Shown piece by piece: positions 22,256 through 34,254 of a stretch of 64,000 nucleotides of DNA; position 1 is the stretch's first letter; every line of letters begins with the position of its first letter. The stretch spans positions 930,001 to 994,000 of the forward strand of contig WAID01000002.1 in assembly GCA_016584495.1 (NCBI GenBank), in the 5' to 3' direction. Origin of the DNA: Celoporthe dispersa (lineage: Eukaryota; Ascomycota; Sordariomycetes; Diaporthales; Cryphonectriaceae). Under the pieces are notes generated by a model. That model was not told the origin of the DNA. It saw only the letters and a program-made list of their open reading frames with translations, and made no database searches. The translations under genes and the position numbers were made by a program.

Positions 22256-25200
22256 ATGTCGTCGGCACCAGGACCGCCTCTGCACGCCCGCAGAGGTCCA
22301 GGCAAGCGCAAGAGGGCCGTCGAGGTCCCAGAGGCCACAGATCCGTCCTTGGCCACGACAGCTTCACCGGGACCAGGAGGACAGCCTGAAGAACCGGAGG
22401 TAGAGATCAAGCTCGAAGAAAGGGACAAAACCTCCACACCAGCCCCAAAGTCCCGACGGAGCGCAGCCTCCAAAGCCAAGACTAGACCAACAACCCTCGA
22501 GAAGGCATCCTCCTCGCCCGACCCCGCCACCCCGACATGCCTCCTAGACCCTTGGCCGCCCTACTTCACCTCCCTCGCCGCCACACACCGCGCCCTGAAT
22601 CTCGTCTTCACCTTCTGCTGTACGCGGAAGCACCTGGCCACGACTTTCGAGACCATCCGCGGCGCCGTGGAGGGCCACACCAGGCGCCCGCTGCTGGTGT
22701 CCGACGTGGCCGCCATTGCAGCGCTGCGTCCCGAGGGGATCAACTTTGGCTACGTGGACGAGGTCATGCTGCAGATCGACGTCAAGGGCGCCGAGAGGGA
22801 CGGCAACTTCCTCACGGGCCGTGGTGGCAGGGGTTTCAAGAACCAGGGGCTGGCGCCGGACGCGAGCGTGGGCGGCATCACGGGCCTCGAGGCGCTCGGC
22901 GCCAAGGGACACCGGACGACGAGGGGGCCCAGCAGGCGGCGGCGGCGGCGGCTGGAAGGGAGGTGCTGTACTTTGAGTTCATCGACGGCGACCTCAAGAG
23001 GCAGGTTGCGTGCCGGAAGACGGGGGAGCCGACGAAGCCGACGCGGAAGCTGCGGGAGGAGGACCTCAAGATGCCCGTGTACAGCCAGAAGCAGATGAGC
23101 GGGCTGATCGAGAAGAGGAATGCCAAGTTTGTCAGCGCCGTGAACGAGCACATCAACCGGTGCGTTGGGGACAATCTCGACCCGGAGATGGCCCTCAAGA
23201 GCGAGGCGGAGGGTTTCATGCCTGTCGAGTCGGAGAAGGAGCCCGAGGTCGAGCCGAGGATGCTGGAGAGCACGCTCCCTGACACGATACCGAGGGAGAG
23301 GAAGAGCATTCCCGAGATCGTGGCCGAGCTCAAGGCCAGTCCCTGGTACACGGGACAGATCGTCCCTGATGGGCACAGGGTTTTCGAGGCGCAGGAGCCG
23401 GTGTACGGTGACCTGGACTTCCTGCTCAGCCAGGACCTCGTAAATGCGCTGTACAACGCCAAGAACATCACGGAGTTCTTCGCGCACCAGGCTGAAGCCA
23501 TCAACAGCCTACAGGCCGGGCATCATGTGGTTGTGAGCACGAGCACGAGCTCGGGCAAGTCGCTGATCTACCAGCTGCCTGTCCTGCACGCCCTGGAGCA
23601 AGACCCAAACACGCGGGCGATGTATATCTTCCCGACGAAGGCGCTAGCCCAGGACCAGCGGCGGAGTCTGAAAGAGATGTTGACGTACCTACCCGGGCTA
23701 GAGGACACGCTCGTCGAGACGTTCGATGGGGACACGCCCTGGAAAGAGCGCAGTGCTATCCGCGACGGCGCGAGGATCATCTTTACGAACCCGGACATGC
23801 TGCATATCACAATCCTGCCGCAGGAGGAGCGATGGCGGTCATTCTTGCAGAATCTCAAGATCGTGGTGGTCGATGAGCTGCACTATTACAACGGCCTGAT
23901 GGGCTCGCACGTCGCCTTCATCATGCGCCGGCTGCGTCGGATCTGTGCGGCGGTGGGCAACCGGAGGGTCAGGTTTGTGAGCTGCTCCGCCACGGTGGCG
24001 AACCCAAAGGAACACTTCCAGACGATCTTTGGGATCGACGATGTCCGTCTTGTCGACTTTGACGGGAGCCCAAGCGGGCGGAAGGAGTTCCTGTGCTGGA
24101 ACACGCCGTTCAAGGATCCAGGCGACCCGACCAGCGGGAGGGAAACGCCATGTACGAGTGTGCGAGGTTGTTCACGCAGCTCATCCTGCGGGGCGTGAGG
24201 GTCATTGGCTTCTGCAGGGTGCGAGAGCAGTGCGAGAAGCTCACTGGCGCGGTCAAGCACGAGCTGGAGAGGCTGGGCCGACCAGAAGTCGTGAACCGCG
24301 TGGTGGGCTACCGGGGTGGATACACGCCCCAGGACCGACGCCGGATTGAAGGTGAGATGTTTGAGGGGAAACTCCTAGGCATCATCGCGACTACGGCCTT
24401 GGAGCTAGGTGTCGACATTGGCAGCCTGGATGCCGTGCTGACCTGGGGTTTCCCCTACACGATCTCCAACCTCCGACAGCAGAGCGGCAGAGCCGGGAGG
24501 AGGCTCAAAGACTCGCTGTCTATCCTCGTTGGCGACTGCTTCCCTACGGACCAGCACTTCATGCAGAATCCAGACGAGCTCTTCACAAGACCACATGGGG
24601 AGCTGCAGGTAGACCTGGACAACATGCTCGTCAAGGAGGGCCACATACAGTGTGCAGCCTACGAGATGCCAATACGGCCCAGGGACGACGCAAGGTACTT
24701 TGGCGAAGACATCGAAAAGCTCTGCAGGGAACGTCTCGTCGAGGACGACTCGGGCTTCTACCACACCCACGATCGATTCAGACCGCTACCGTCCAAATTC
24801 GTATCGATCCGCGACACAGAAGACGACCATTTCGCCATCATCGACATTACCCACGGGCGCAACGTCGTCCTCGAAGAGCTGGAGGCCTCCCGCGCCACGT
24901 TCACCATCTACGACGGCGCCATCTTCCTGCACCAGGGCGTGACCTACCTGGTCCGGGATTTCAGCCCAGAAAAGCACATGGCACGCGTCGAAAGAGTCAA
25001 GGTCGACTGGACCACCACGCAGCGGGACTACACGGACGTCGACCCTATAGAGACAGAGGCCATCCGCAAGATCAAGAGCTCCATGTCACGGGCATTCCAC
25101 GGCACCATCAAGATCACCCAGGTCGTGTTTGGTTACTTCAAGGTCGATAGGCGCAACAGGGTGCTGGACGCCGTGCACGTCGACAACCCGCCCGTCGTCC

Positions 25201-25873
25201 GCTTCAGCAAGGGCATGTGGATCGACCTGCCCAAGCGAGCCCTCGAGATCCTCGACTCGAGGCGCCTGCACGTCGCGGGGGCGATCCACGCCGCCGAGCA
25301 CGCCATGATGAGCATGATCCCCAACTTTGTCCTGTCCATGCCGGGCGACGTGCGGACCGAGTGCAAGAACAGCCTCAAGGAGTTTGCCCGGCAGGCCACC
25401 AACCGCAAGCGGCCTGCGCGGCTGACCTTTACGACGCCAAAGGCGGCGCAGGCGGCAGCGGCATCAACACCAAGGCCTTTGAACACGTAGATCTGCTCCT
25501 CAAGCAGGCGCTCGAGCGGGTCGAGGCGTGCCACTGCCCCAGCGGGTGTCCCGAGTGCGTCGCCAGTGAGTTTTGCAAGCACTCCAACGAGGTGATGAGC
25601 AAGGCGGGCAGCGAGGTGGTGCTCAAAAGCCTACTAGGCCTACACATCGACGTGGACGCGCTACCCATGGGGCCGGAGGAAAGGTTTTATGGTGGCCCTG
25701 CCGAGCTGGTCGAAACCGTGGTCCTGGCCACGCCGGTGCTGCCGAGGGATCGGAACGCGGTGAGGCTTATTGACGTGAAGATGGAGGAGGTGGAAGATGA
25801 GGAGGGGGCGGCGGCGCCTGAAGACCGCGCCGAGGCTGTCTTGGATACGGAGGGAAACACTGAAGAGGTCTGA
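22256..25873 (+). CDS. HRQ1: RecQ4-related ATP-dependent DNA helicase Hrq1
   Basis: Hrq1 is a 3'-5' DNA helicase that acts in interstrand crosslink repair and telomere maintenance in the nucleus. This intronless gene of about 1,206 codons starts at the ATG at 22256. An N-terminal basic segment precedes a conserved Hrq1 domain (WPPYFTSLAATHRALNLVFT). The SF2 core has motif I STSSGKS (about residue 431), motif II VVDELHYY (about 539), motif III SCSAT and motif VI RQQSGRAGRR (about 741). The C-terminal DUF1998/MZB region has the cysteine cluster ACHCPSGCPECV (about 1091-1103). Three frame breaks occur: at 22906-22908, at 24140-24142 and at 25428-25430. Each needs one extra base in a GGG or TTT run, and each correction restores family sequence. 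All three breaks look like undercalled runs, so I treat the gene as intact. Confidence 0.92.
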
Positions 25874-26909
25874 CGGAACGTCCCACACCGGAGCTGCGTC
25901 GTTGTCGCCGTACGGAAGCACTTTGCTCTGCGTGGCTAATCAATGGCTGACTGATGACCGGGCTATGCCTGTCCAATGCGCTCTTTCGTCATATGTCCCA
26001 CTTGCCGATCGCGCGGTGTCATCGGGATGATATATACGGCCGGCGGCCTAGAACATGTGAGTATTCAGATAACCCCCCTCTTGGACGAATGTCAAGAGGA
26101 ATGCACATTTGATATTGGGAAGGGCTTGCATGAGAGGAACACATCCTCGGGAATTCATAGCCTCTTGTACAATGTGACGATCACAAGAAGCTAGAATTTT
26201 AGGCATCGGTTCAGGGGAAAACAATTCATTACATCGACGTCGCCTCTCCGTAGTGAGCGAGCATCAAGCATCCGTCCGATGAAAGATGTCCCGAGCCAGA
26301 AAGATTCTTCCTTGCCTTCACTAGACTCGGAGGCATGTCTCTTAGCATACTTCACACCATTATGCCACCACCTGCTCCTGGCGTCAACGCCGACACTACT
26401 ATGCCATACTTGCCACAGCATAGTCCTCGATACGCTGGCAGTGCCGGATGCGGACACTGTATAATGTTGGTGTCTCGAGGAAACTGTCTCACCCGTTTCG
26501 AGCATAGCCAGATGTAGATATCTCAAGCTAGGCCCGGCTGCACCGAGACCGAGCCGCCCTCTTCTCTTTTTCTTTTATCCGGTTTCTTTCCCTCGGGAGT
26601 ATTCGCCATTGCCTTTCCTCGCAAGCCTGCGAGGTGTCTGTAGATAGCTACTTTATTGTTTCTGGACAATATTCCCACCTACATATTCTACACGGCAAGC
26701 AGTAGAATAACCAACGCTGCCGCCCTTTGACGTCTCCCTGTCCCTAATACCACCGCCCCTCGTTCCGTCGCCGCACCACCACGACACAAATGCCGGCACC
26801 TCTGCTCGCCCGACCTCACTTTCCGGCCCTCACCAGCGGGCTTCACTGACCGAGGAATGCAGCCAGCTGGCCCCGGCGGCGGGGCTCCCTCCTGAACAAC
26901 GTCGACACG
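25874..26909. other. Intergenic between HRQ1 and the Pth11-like gene
   Basis: This is 3' flank of HRQ1 and the promoter and leader of the downstream gene. The last 250 bp are CT-rich. Short open frames on both strands (26191-26526) have no recognisable protein. Confidence 0.45.
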
Positions 26910-28362
26910 ATGTCGATACCTCCTAATGCGCCATGGCTGCCACCACCCGGGACGGACGCCAGCGACGACCTGGGACCTACACTTAACATAACCACGTGGG
27001 TCCTGACCGTGCTGCCGCTGCTGTTTCTTGTCATGAGGGTGTGGGGGAAGGTCTGGACGGGTCGCAAGCTCTGGTTAGATGACTATGTGCTGATAGTAGC
27101 CTGGGTGGGTAGACCATATGCCTTTCTTCCCTTCTCTTCTTTTTCTTTTTCTTTCTTTGATTTCTCTTTTATAATCAGCATCTTGAGCATCATGGAAGAG
27201 CTAACTTTTTTTTTACCCCTTCATAATCCCACCGGAAAAGATTTGTATGTTTACTTCAGCCGTCATTACGACGATCACGGTGCAGAGAGGCTACGGCAAG
27301 CACCGATGGAACTTGCCCTCAGGCTTTGTCGGATCGACCATGAAGCTCGTATGGATCGCCGGGAACCTCAATTATGTGGCTAGCATATTGAGCAAGAACT
27401 CGTTCGCGCTCACGATGCTGCGGCTGGTGAAAATCGACAACTGGATGAGAACTGCCAGCTGGTTCATCATCATCACTACGAATCTCTTCCTTGTCAGCAA
27501 TATTGTCTTGATTTGGGTTGCCTATGGCATTGCAGTGGCATAGTGAGTGCAAAGAGAAAAAGCCAACCCCCACCCCCCACAAAAAAAAAAAAAAAACAGT
27601 CGCACCTTTACATACGAGGGGCTAATAATACTGACGCCTCGTGGCTCTTCCAGCCCTGCTCCTGGACCTGCGACTCCCGTGCTTCCAAGCCGCGGTGGCA
27701 AATTATGGAATCTTCACAACCGGTAATCATCCATGGCAACCCTCCCTTGTCTCTTGGCCTTTTCATGAAAATATACATATATATATATATATTATATAAA
27801 CCATTCCAGCTAACTTTAAACTCCTTTCGAAGCCTACACTGCAGCAATGGACTTCACACTCGTAGCCATGGCCTGGATCCTCGTCTCCAGCCTCAAAGTC
27901 CGCACCAGGGGCGAGCGTGTCATCGTTGGTACCGCCATGAGCATGGGCATCTTCGCCGGCGCCGCCTCCATCGTCAAGGCCGTCGAGCTGCCCGTCATTG
28001 AGCTGCCCGACTTCACCTACCAAATCATCAGGGTGCAGATCTGGTCCACCACGGAGCCGGCTGTCAACATCATTGCTACTTCGATCCCAATGTTGCGGGT
28101 CCTTTGCTGCACTGGGGGTGGGGGTGATGATGGTGGTGATCGGACGGAGGCGGCGGGGCGCACAGGGTCTGAGACGCTGGCTGGGCCTGGGCCGAAGCGG
28201 ACTGCCTCTTCGACTTTTTCTGGGGGGGATGGGACGCTGTATCGCCTCTCGGATCTCTCGACGCAGGGTACTGCGAATCATGGTGACGAGGATGCTGAGC
28301 GGAGGGGATCAGGGGCAGGTCGAGGGGAGGAGGGTCATAAGCTGGAGACTTTTCAGAGATGA
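26910..28362 (+). CDS. Pth11-like rhodopsin-fold integral membrane protein
   Basis: This is a member of the large fungal family of seven-helix proteins with a Rhodopsin domain. Some act as G protein-coupled receptors at the plasma membrane (Pth11 senses surfaces); the ligand here is unknown. Proposed exons are 26910-27104, 27241-27542, 27654-27722 and 27833-28362 (about 365 residues). Helices can be read in order: WVLTVLPLLFLVMRV, VLIVAWICMFTSAVITT, SILSKNSFALTMLRL, WFIIITTNLFLVSNIVL, YGIFTTAYTAAMDFTL, GTAMSMGIFAGAASIV, EPAVNIIATSIPMLRVL. The markers RGYGKH and the final EP...P.LRVL fit the family. No CFEM domain precedes it. Exon 3 has at least one frame inconsistency in C runs (27654-27680), so the loop there is uncertain. 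The intron 1 acceptor at 27240 is my choice because it completes helix 2. Confidence 0.8.
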
Positions 28363-29189
28363 TGCGTAGCCGGCGGGAGTGTCGACTCGACTGGCGCTGG
28401 CTCAAGAAGAATTTGTTCGATATCAACGAAAAAAATGCTTTACTAGGGCTAGAAGGACCAAGGCGGCGGGGCTGCAGTCATGCTTACATAGTTGCACGTC
28501 GCAAAAAATAGATATAGAAACGTTGAAAGGTAGTATAGAAATTGGAACCCTCCGGTCGGCGTGGTGGAGAAGGCCTGGCCGTGGGGGAAAGATGATATGC
28601 CTGCTCATGTGTTTTAATGGGAGAGTAAACTTGTGCCAGTGCTTATGAAAGCCCGCGAAAGAAAAAAAATTGAGTACGACACAGAAAATTGCGTTAGTCC
28701 ACTAGGATACACACCATATTAGTTTCTTTAATTCGGGAAGGAGGAGGCTCAACGGTGAAGGAAGGGGCTAAAGAGAGGGAGGGAAAAAGAAAGAAGAAAA
28801 AAAAAGAAGGTGCTGGGCGGGGGATTGTGGGCAGGAAGGAGCAAGCAACTGGCTGCAGTGCTTACAAGGACATCCCACCAGGGCTTGCTTGCACCAGAGG
28901 ACTTTTCTTTAACAACAATCACCATCAACAACAATTATTCTATTCTTTGCCGAGGGTGGTGATCCCACCTTCAGGATCTCAGTCCGCGAGGCTGGGCCCC
29001 CATAGCATCTGGCCAATCGTCTTACACGGATTCTTGGCTGGCCCCAAGGTTAGGGTCCGCCTCCAGCACTCAATCTCTCATAAACCTGCAGCTCCTCTCT
29101 CTTTTCTTCTTCTTCTTTTTTTTCTCTCGTCTTCTTCTTCAATTTAATTGACCATGGATAGCTGCAATTTTATCCATCTTACGTAAAAT
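28363..29189. other. Intergenic between the Pth11-like gene and the PKS relic
   Basis: Purine-rich and pyrimidine-rich tracts occur at 28755-28810 and 29095-29145. Some of this may also be decayed polyketide synthase sequence, but I could not recognise it. Confidence 0.4.
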
Positions 29190-29820
29190 CGCACTTGGAA
29201 ATGGCCAGATCACCGGTGGCAGCTATCTTGGTGCTCCTGTTGATCTCGGATGAAGCAACATTGGCCCCTGACTCTCGAGCAGTCAAGACACGCAGCTTGA
29301 CAGCCATCAGCAAGTCCACACCACATAGCCCTGGCGCGCTCTTTGGCCGTCGCAGCCCTTCTAAACAGGCTTGCGAAGTCGTGGTGCGTGTCACCACCGC
29401 CAGTATGATGCTGTCCGTTGCTGCTACTACCAGAGGCTAGATGGTCTTGCTCGAGAAATAGCCCACGACACGCCTCAGTAAGCGAGCCGAGCATGACATT
29501 TACTCCGCGACCGCCTGTAACACGCTTGATACCCTGTGTGGATGAGGTATTGCGGCCGTAAAAGACGTGATTGGCCGAGATGCCAATCTCTTTGACCAGC
29601 AGCTCCTTTTTCTCGTCAAATCCGGCGCCAGGTAGGAAGGGAGATCACACCACATGACAGTACTAGCAGGGCCTCTTAAAACTAGCACGTGCTATGGCTG
29701 ACTGATCATTCTCAAACGCCGTGTATGCTGCCTCCTATGAATATGAGGCGCTTGTCCATGGTCGCGGCCTTCTTGGTCGTGACGCCGAAGAAGGGGGCAT
29801 GGAATGCCGCAGGGTTCATA
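29190..29820 (-). pseudogene. Relic of a highly reducing polyketide synthase (KS, ER and KR fragments)
   Basis: Three short pieces in the same strand and in the normal domain order resemble fungal reducing polyketide synthases. The ketosynthase piece (29708-29820) reads NPAAFHAPFFGVTTKKAATM, matching the family's DPRxFDAPFF...EAxxMDP motif. A frame-shifted AFEND just after it matches the next KS motif. The enoylreductase piece (about 29480-29640) reads EKKELLVKEIGISANHVFYG and then TQGIKRVTGGRGVNVMLGSL, a very close family match. The ketoreductase-like piece (about 29190-29310) ends in TGDLAISKCDF. Stops and shifts lie between them, and the thousands of bases normally separating KS, ER and KR are missing. 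It is therefore a deleted, non-functional remnant. The missing AT, DH, MT and ACP regions are not seen. The product of the ancestor cannot be told. Confidence 0.75.
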
Positions 29821-30809
29821 GGTAAGGAAAGGGGCTTCCCGACCGTAGACCACTCATATACTTGATCAATATGAGGAATGGTTAGATTATAATCTTCCTT
29901 TTCCTAATCACCTACCTTGTTGCGGACCCTGGAGTCTTTGCCGCAGAACGAAGCAAGGTTGGTGCGCGAGGCTGGCTACTCCGTCGTGAGATTCTTTGGC
30001 TCGAGTGTTTTTTCCCCATAGGCTCCGTTCATCGTCGGCGTCTCAGGACATCCAATCTTAAGTGTAATTATACCAAAAGAAGGCTTTGTGACTCTTAAGA
30101 AGCGGACAAGCGAATGATTCCAGACAAAGATGAAATTTGGGACTACCAAGAGAAGAATACAGCCATGATTGTCTGAGATAAAGAGCTCGTGAGCTTACCT
30201 ACTACCTGGATAGTATTCTGGTCACATCTGGGCGAACAGATGGGAGAGGCAGACCCAGCGAGTCCCAGTTATATAATATCTTTGCAGCCACGCACTACAG
30301 ACCCCTACCTGGTGCTCACCCGATGCGAGATGAGTTCTCGAGGGAGCGGGATGAGAAGAAATATTCTGCCTCAGAAGTCTAGCTGGCGTAAAAGGAGGTC
30401 CTGACTGTGTGCTGCTAGACACTGACTAGCATATTTGTCTGAACATGGAGTGTTACGAGCTGCGGTAACAAATAAGCCAAGAGAAATTCCGTAGCAGGCT
30501 AAGACCAAATTCCAACCCCCCCCCGGGGCGGATTATGTAAGCACCATGAGGTCCTTGGAGCTTGCCTCATCGATTTCCGCCTTCCTTGCGAGCGCGGCAA
30601 AGCGACTTTCCATTACGAACCAGACTCGCCTGCCCACCGACCAGTCCCCCAACCCCGACCGGGACCAATTGACCTCCTCCCTCGACCGCAGCAGACGACA
30701 AGCTCTCTGCGGACCTTTTCTCCACCCCTACTGAACGATCCGGACTGGTCCACCCGCGAAACCTGCCCTCCCGAAAAGAAGGCGACGACACCCGCCAACC
30801 CACGCCACG
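29821..30809. other. Intergenic between the PKS relic and the complex I gene
   Basis: The left part is of moderate GC content with no open coding signal and could be more decayed PKS. The right 260 bp before 30810 are the probable promoter and leader of the NDUFA5-like gene. A short C/G homopolymer pair lies near 30519-30530. Confidence 0.4.
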
Positions 30810-31724
30810 ATGCGCGCAGCCCTCCGCCTCCTCGCGAGCGTCAAGCCCGTGGCAGCCCGCTACCTCGAGGCCGGCGCCCCGACAGGCCTGACAGGCATCC
30901 GCACGAACCCTTCCCCCCGCGCGACCCTGCTCTACCTGTACTCCAGCACCCTCGACAAGCTCCAGGCGGTCCCCGAGTCCTCGGTCTACCGGCAGTCCGT
31001 CGAGGCCGTGACCAAGCACCGCATGGCACTCGTCGAGGCGGCCAAGCCTGCGGGCTACGACGAGTGGCGGACAAGGGCGCTCGAGATCCTGGACAAGCAC
31101 CCTGCGCACTTTGACGCCGTGTCGCGGCCGCTGGCCGACGGGAGCAGGGCCGCGGGCGTGGACAGGGCGGGCAAGTTCTTTGTGCTGCGGGAGACGAAGC
31201 CGGACGTGGATGTCCGGTATCAGGAGTGGGATGGCGAGCATGCGCCTGGCGAGCCGCTCGAGGGGCCCAGGACGCTCGCGGAGCGGGCTGGCGAGTTCTC
31301 TGTGGAGGACCCCTTCGAGGGCGAGGGTGTCGAGTGGGAGAACGAGCCCAAGCTGACGGCTGCTCAGTACGTGAATAAAAAAAAAATGCACACTGGCGGC
31401 GGCGGATTAGACGTGTGACTGGATATTGTAAAACGGGACAACGAAATGGCTAATGTGGGCGTTGGCGTGATTAATAGGGTCGAGGAGCTCGAGAACAAGA
31501 TCGGCGCCGGCCTCATCGAGGAGGTCATCGAGGTTGCTGAGGGAGAGCTGCGGCTGGTCGACACCATGGTCGAGGTCAAGGTGTAAGTCGTCCCCCAACA
31601 CACGCACACACACACCTTCGGCTGGCAAAGCTACAGGTACACTAACACATTTTGATGCAGGTGGGAGAGCCTCGAGGAGAAGCCAAGGGAAGGACAGTGG
31701 GTGTACTTTGAGAGGAAGGACTAG
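30810..31724 (+). CDS. Mitochondrial complex I accessory subunit, NDUFA5-like (fungal 29.9 kDa subunit)
   Basis: This subunit belongs to the peripheral arm of NADH:ubiquinone oxidoreductase in the mitochondrial matrix. Exons are 30810-31366, 31478-31582 and 31661-31724 (111 and 78 bp introns, both GT-AG), giving 241 residues with an intact frame. The N-terminus MRAALRLLASVKPVAARYLE is rich in Arg and Ala with no acidic residue before Glu20, fitting a mitochondrial presequence. The ETC_C1_NDUFA5 domain follows (TGIRTNPSPRATLLYLYSST, then VTKHRMALVE). The C-terminal fungal extension includes IEEVIEVAEGELRLVDTMVE and ends in EGQWVYFERKD. Family assignment is from pattern recognition and is quite sure; the exact gene name varies between species, so I leave it blank. 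Confidence 0.9.
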
Positions 31725-32196
31725 ACTGCGCTGGGCTGGGCAGTGATTTGATATTCTGCTGCTTGCGTCTGGAATGGGAACCTCTTCGTATTTGTGATTA
31801 GAGGATGTAGAAGAAGAATTCTAGAAGACGATCCACGGAAATGGACCTTGTGGTAACAAGCAGACCATCAAGCAAATCTCCTTCCTGCTAAGCACACGCC
31901 GAACCGAGATGTTGATGATCCATAAAATCGATTCCGGGATGGATGCTGCTTCCAGAGGCTCTGCATCGTACATGTGGATATCTTGAAGAAGACATTCAAA
32001 CCTTTCGTGGCAAACCCCCACCCCCCACCCCCCAAAAAAAATAAAGAGAAAAAATCAACCCGGCCAAACCGTCCTGCGCCATCATGCAAAACAAACAACC
32101 CGTGGTACGCCATAAGACGCTTCCCAAAACACCCGTCCCGTGTTTTATCTGGGCCACCCCATGCCTTGTTCCTCGAGGCCCGCCAGCAATGCCCTC
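31725..32196. other. Intergenic between convergent complex I and YIP1-family genes
   Basis: 3' flanks of both genes, with a C-run/A-run block at about 32010-32050. No gene is seen. Confidence 0.5.
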
Positions 32197-33257
32197 CTAG
32201 CTGATGAAGCAGAGGCAGCCCAGGCCGAGGTAGAAGACAAACAATGGGTAGATAGCCAGCCCGACCCTGTTCTTCACCACACCGCTGCCGCCGAGGATAC
32301 TGATACCTGCTGCCAGCGACCAGGCGACGAGGACGAGGTAGATGGGAATGCGAGGGATCTGCGGTACATGCAGCGCAGAGAGGAGGGCCGCGATGACGAG
32401 CGGGAAGAGGGTGTAGCCGATGATGCAGACGCTCTGGGCAAAGGAGCTGTTCGTTCGATACTTGTCAGTCACATCCCACCGCCATGGTAATTAATATGGC
32501 TCATCAGCCCCGAGAGGCACACTCACATGTTCCCACCCAGCAGTTTGATCTGCAGGGTCACCACCGCCTCTCCGATCCACACCATGGCGAACACCCCGCT
32601 AAACACCTCGTCCCTCTGCTCGGGCTTCGCGTTGAAGCTGAGCAGCATGCTCAGCAGCAGACAGAAGATCAGCGGGCCCCACAGGTCCCAGTCCCGCAGG
32701 CCAGGCGTCATGGTGTTCTGGTTGAGCAGGGCCTCCGGGTCCATGACGCGGCCCGCGAGCCCGGCCAGCTCCTCGCGCCCGCCGCTGATGCCCACGCCGC
32801 GCAGGTTGGCGTACACGCCGCGCAGGCCCTCGGACGACTCGAACATGGTGCCGCCCAGGAGGTACCGCGGCCACAGCACCTCGCGCATCTTGGACCACAC
32901 CGCCAGCAGGTCGCGCCGCAGCGTGTCCCACACGGACTCGTCGATCGTATTCTGCGGGGCGCGCCGGTCCTCGCCGCCTATGCGGGAGGAGAGGTAGTCC
33001 TGGTTGAGGGGCTGCGAGGAGGACGAGCCGATGTTGCCCGTCAGCGGGGCGCGGGAGGAGGAAGGTTGGAGGGGGTCGTCGAAGTCGTTGAGGTCGGCTG
33101 GGCGAGGGGGAGACACGTCAGCAATCAGATGTATTATGGTGGTGAGCAGCGCGAGGGACGACGAGGGGAGGGGGCACGCACCATCATCGGGATCTATCAT
33201 GTCATCGTCCTCCAGCGACGGGTTCTGGTAGTCGTCTCTCCGGGCTTGGGAGGCCAT
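32197..33257 (-). CDS. YIP1-domain Golgi membrane protein (YIPF6/Yip4-like)
   Basis: YIP1-family proteins sit in Golgi and ER membranes and work with Rab GTPases in vesicle traffic. Exons are 33182-33257, 32527-33097 and 32197-32446 (84 and 80 bp introns), giving 298 residues with an intact frame. The hydrophilic N-terminus is acidic and Ser-rich. Next comes the family block VWDTLRRDLLAVWSKMREVL with WPRYLLGG, followed by five probable membrane helices: WGPLIFCLLLSMLLSF, VFAMVWIGEAVVTLQIKLL, SVCIIGYTLFPLVIAALLSA, IYLVLVAWSLAAGISIL and LAIYPLFVFYLGLGCLCFI. The GYTLFPL motif in the third helix is typical. Splicing of intron 2 gives GGN-I-SFAQSV, in phase. The subfamily is inferred from motif wording only. 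Confidence 0.88.
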
Positions 33258-34254
33258 CTTTGTCTGACAGCTTTTTTTGGCGCAACTCCCTGTGGTCCTG
33301 TCCAGTCTTTTATTTATTTTTTTATTTTTTGGGTAGGTCAGATCAGAACAGGGCTGAAGGAGTGATGAGGTCTGAAATCTGCGCTCGTCTGAAAGTGGAG
33401 CGTCAGGAAGTCGGTCGCTGTTGAATCGTGGTGGTGTCCAAGGTCAGCTTCTCTCGCGTGCGTATTTGGAGAGGTTGATGACAACCTGGTAGCTTTCCGC
33501 GAGCTCTCGAACCCCTGCGCAGGGGATAAGCCAATCACGTAACACGACTGGTCCCACAATATACGTACCCCCGGCATGTGTCCCTTGAAGGAAGAGGCTC
33601 GACCACTGTGAAGGGATGCTCTTTCCTTCACACCTCGCTCTCTCCTTCTCTCTCTCATCTGCCGCCTTCCTACTCGGCGAGAAGTTCAGATCATTGTTTT
33701 GATTTTGTTCAATTTCATAAATTGGCGTCGATTTACATATTTACAGGGGTATCTCAACACCAACTCCGCGAGCCCACGCCAAACTTCCTGAAAAATTCGT
33801 GGCCCTTTCTCTTCATCCCAGCACAGATTCCTGGCGTTTTTTCTTTTCCTTCTTCTTCTTTTTTCTCTTCTTTGAACGGTTTTCAGTAAGCGAACTGCAT
33901 ATGTCAATAATCCCATACCAGATGTTTCCCATCTTTGGCCCGGCGCTCCAAGGGCTCGAGAGAGCCCTCCTTACCATTACACATCAGCGTCGCCTAAGAA
34001 CGCACTGTTATTCCCAGTCTCCTAACTGACGCAGAGGATGCTTCTACGGGCATCGGCCATATCCTAAACCGGCAAGACTGCCGCGAGAATACTGCATCGT
34101 GTAGTGATGACAAGCTCCCTCCCTCCCTCCCCCCCCCCAAAAAAAAAGATCAACAGCGGATAGCCCGCAAGCCTTGCAGTACTGACACTGTTGGAAAAGG
34201 GTTTGAAATTCAACCGACAGACATTGCTCTTCAGATCCTGGAGGCGGTGGCTCC
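33258..34254. other. Intergenic between the YIP1-family gene and the PAS gene
   Basis: The right-hand end is the 3' flank of the PAS gene and the left-hand end is the promoter of the YIP gene, since both are on the minus strand. It contains T-rich tracts (33305-33335, 33838-33872) and a C/A run pair at 34130-34148. No gene is seen. Confidence 0.45.

Noticed and set aside
22900..25500. Programmed ribosomal frameshifting in HRQ1
   Set aside because: Three shifts in one gene, no slippery heptamer with a downstream structure, and the same kind of break in many unrelated genes; assembly error is simpler.
29195..29440. Plus-strand 81-residue frame with a hydrophobic N-terminus resembling a signal peptide
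   Set aside because: It lies opposite the PKS-like pieces, whose minus-strand reading matches family motifs; the plus frame has no other support.
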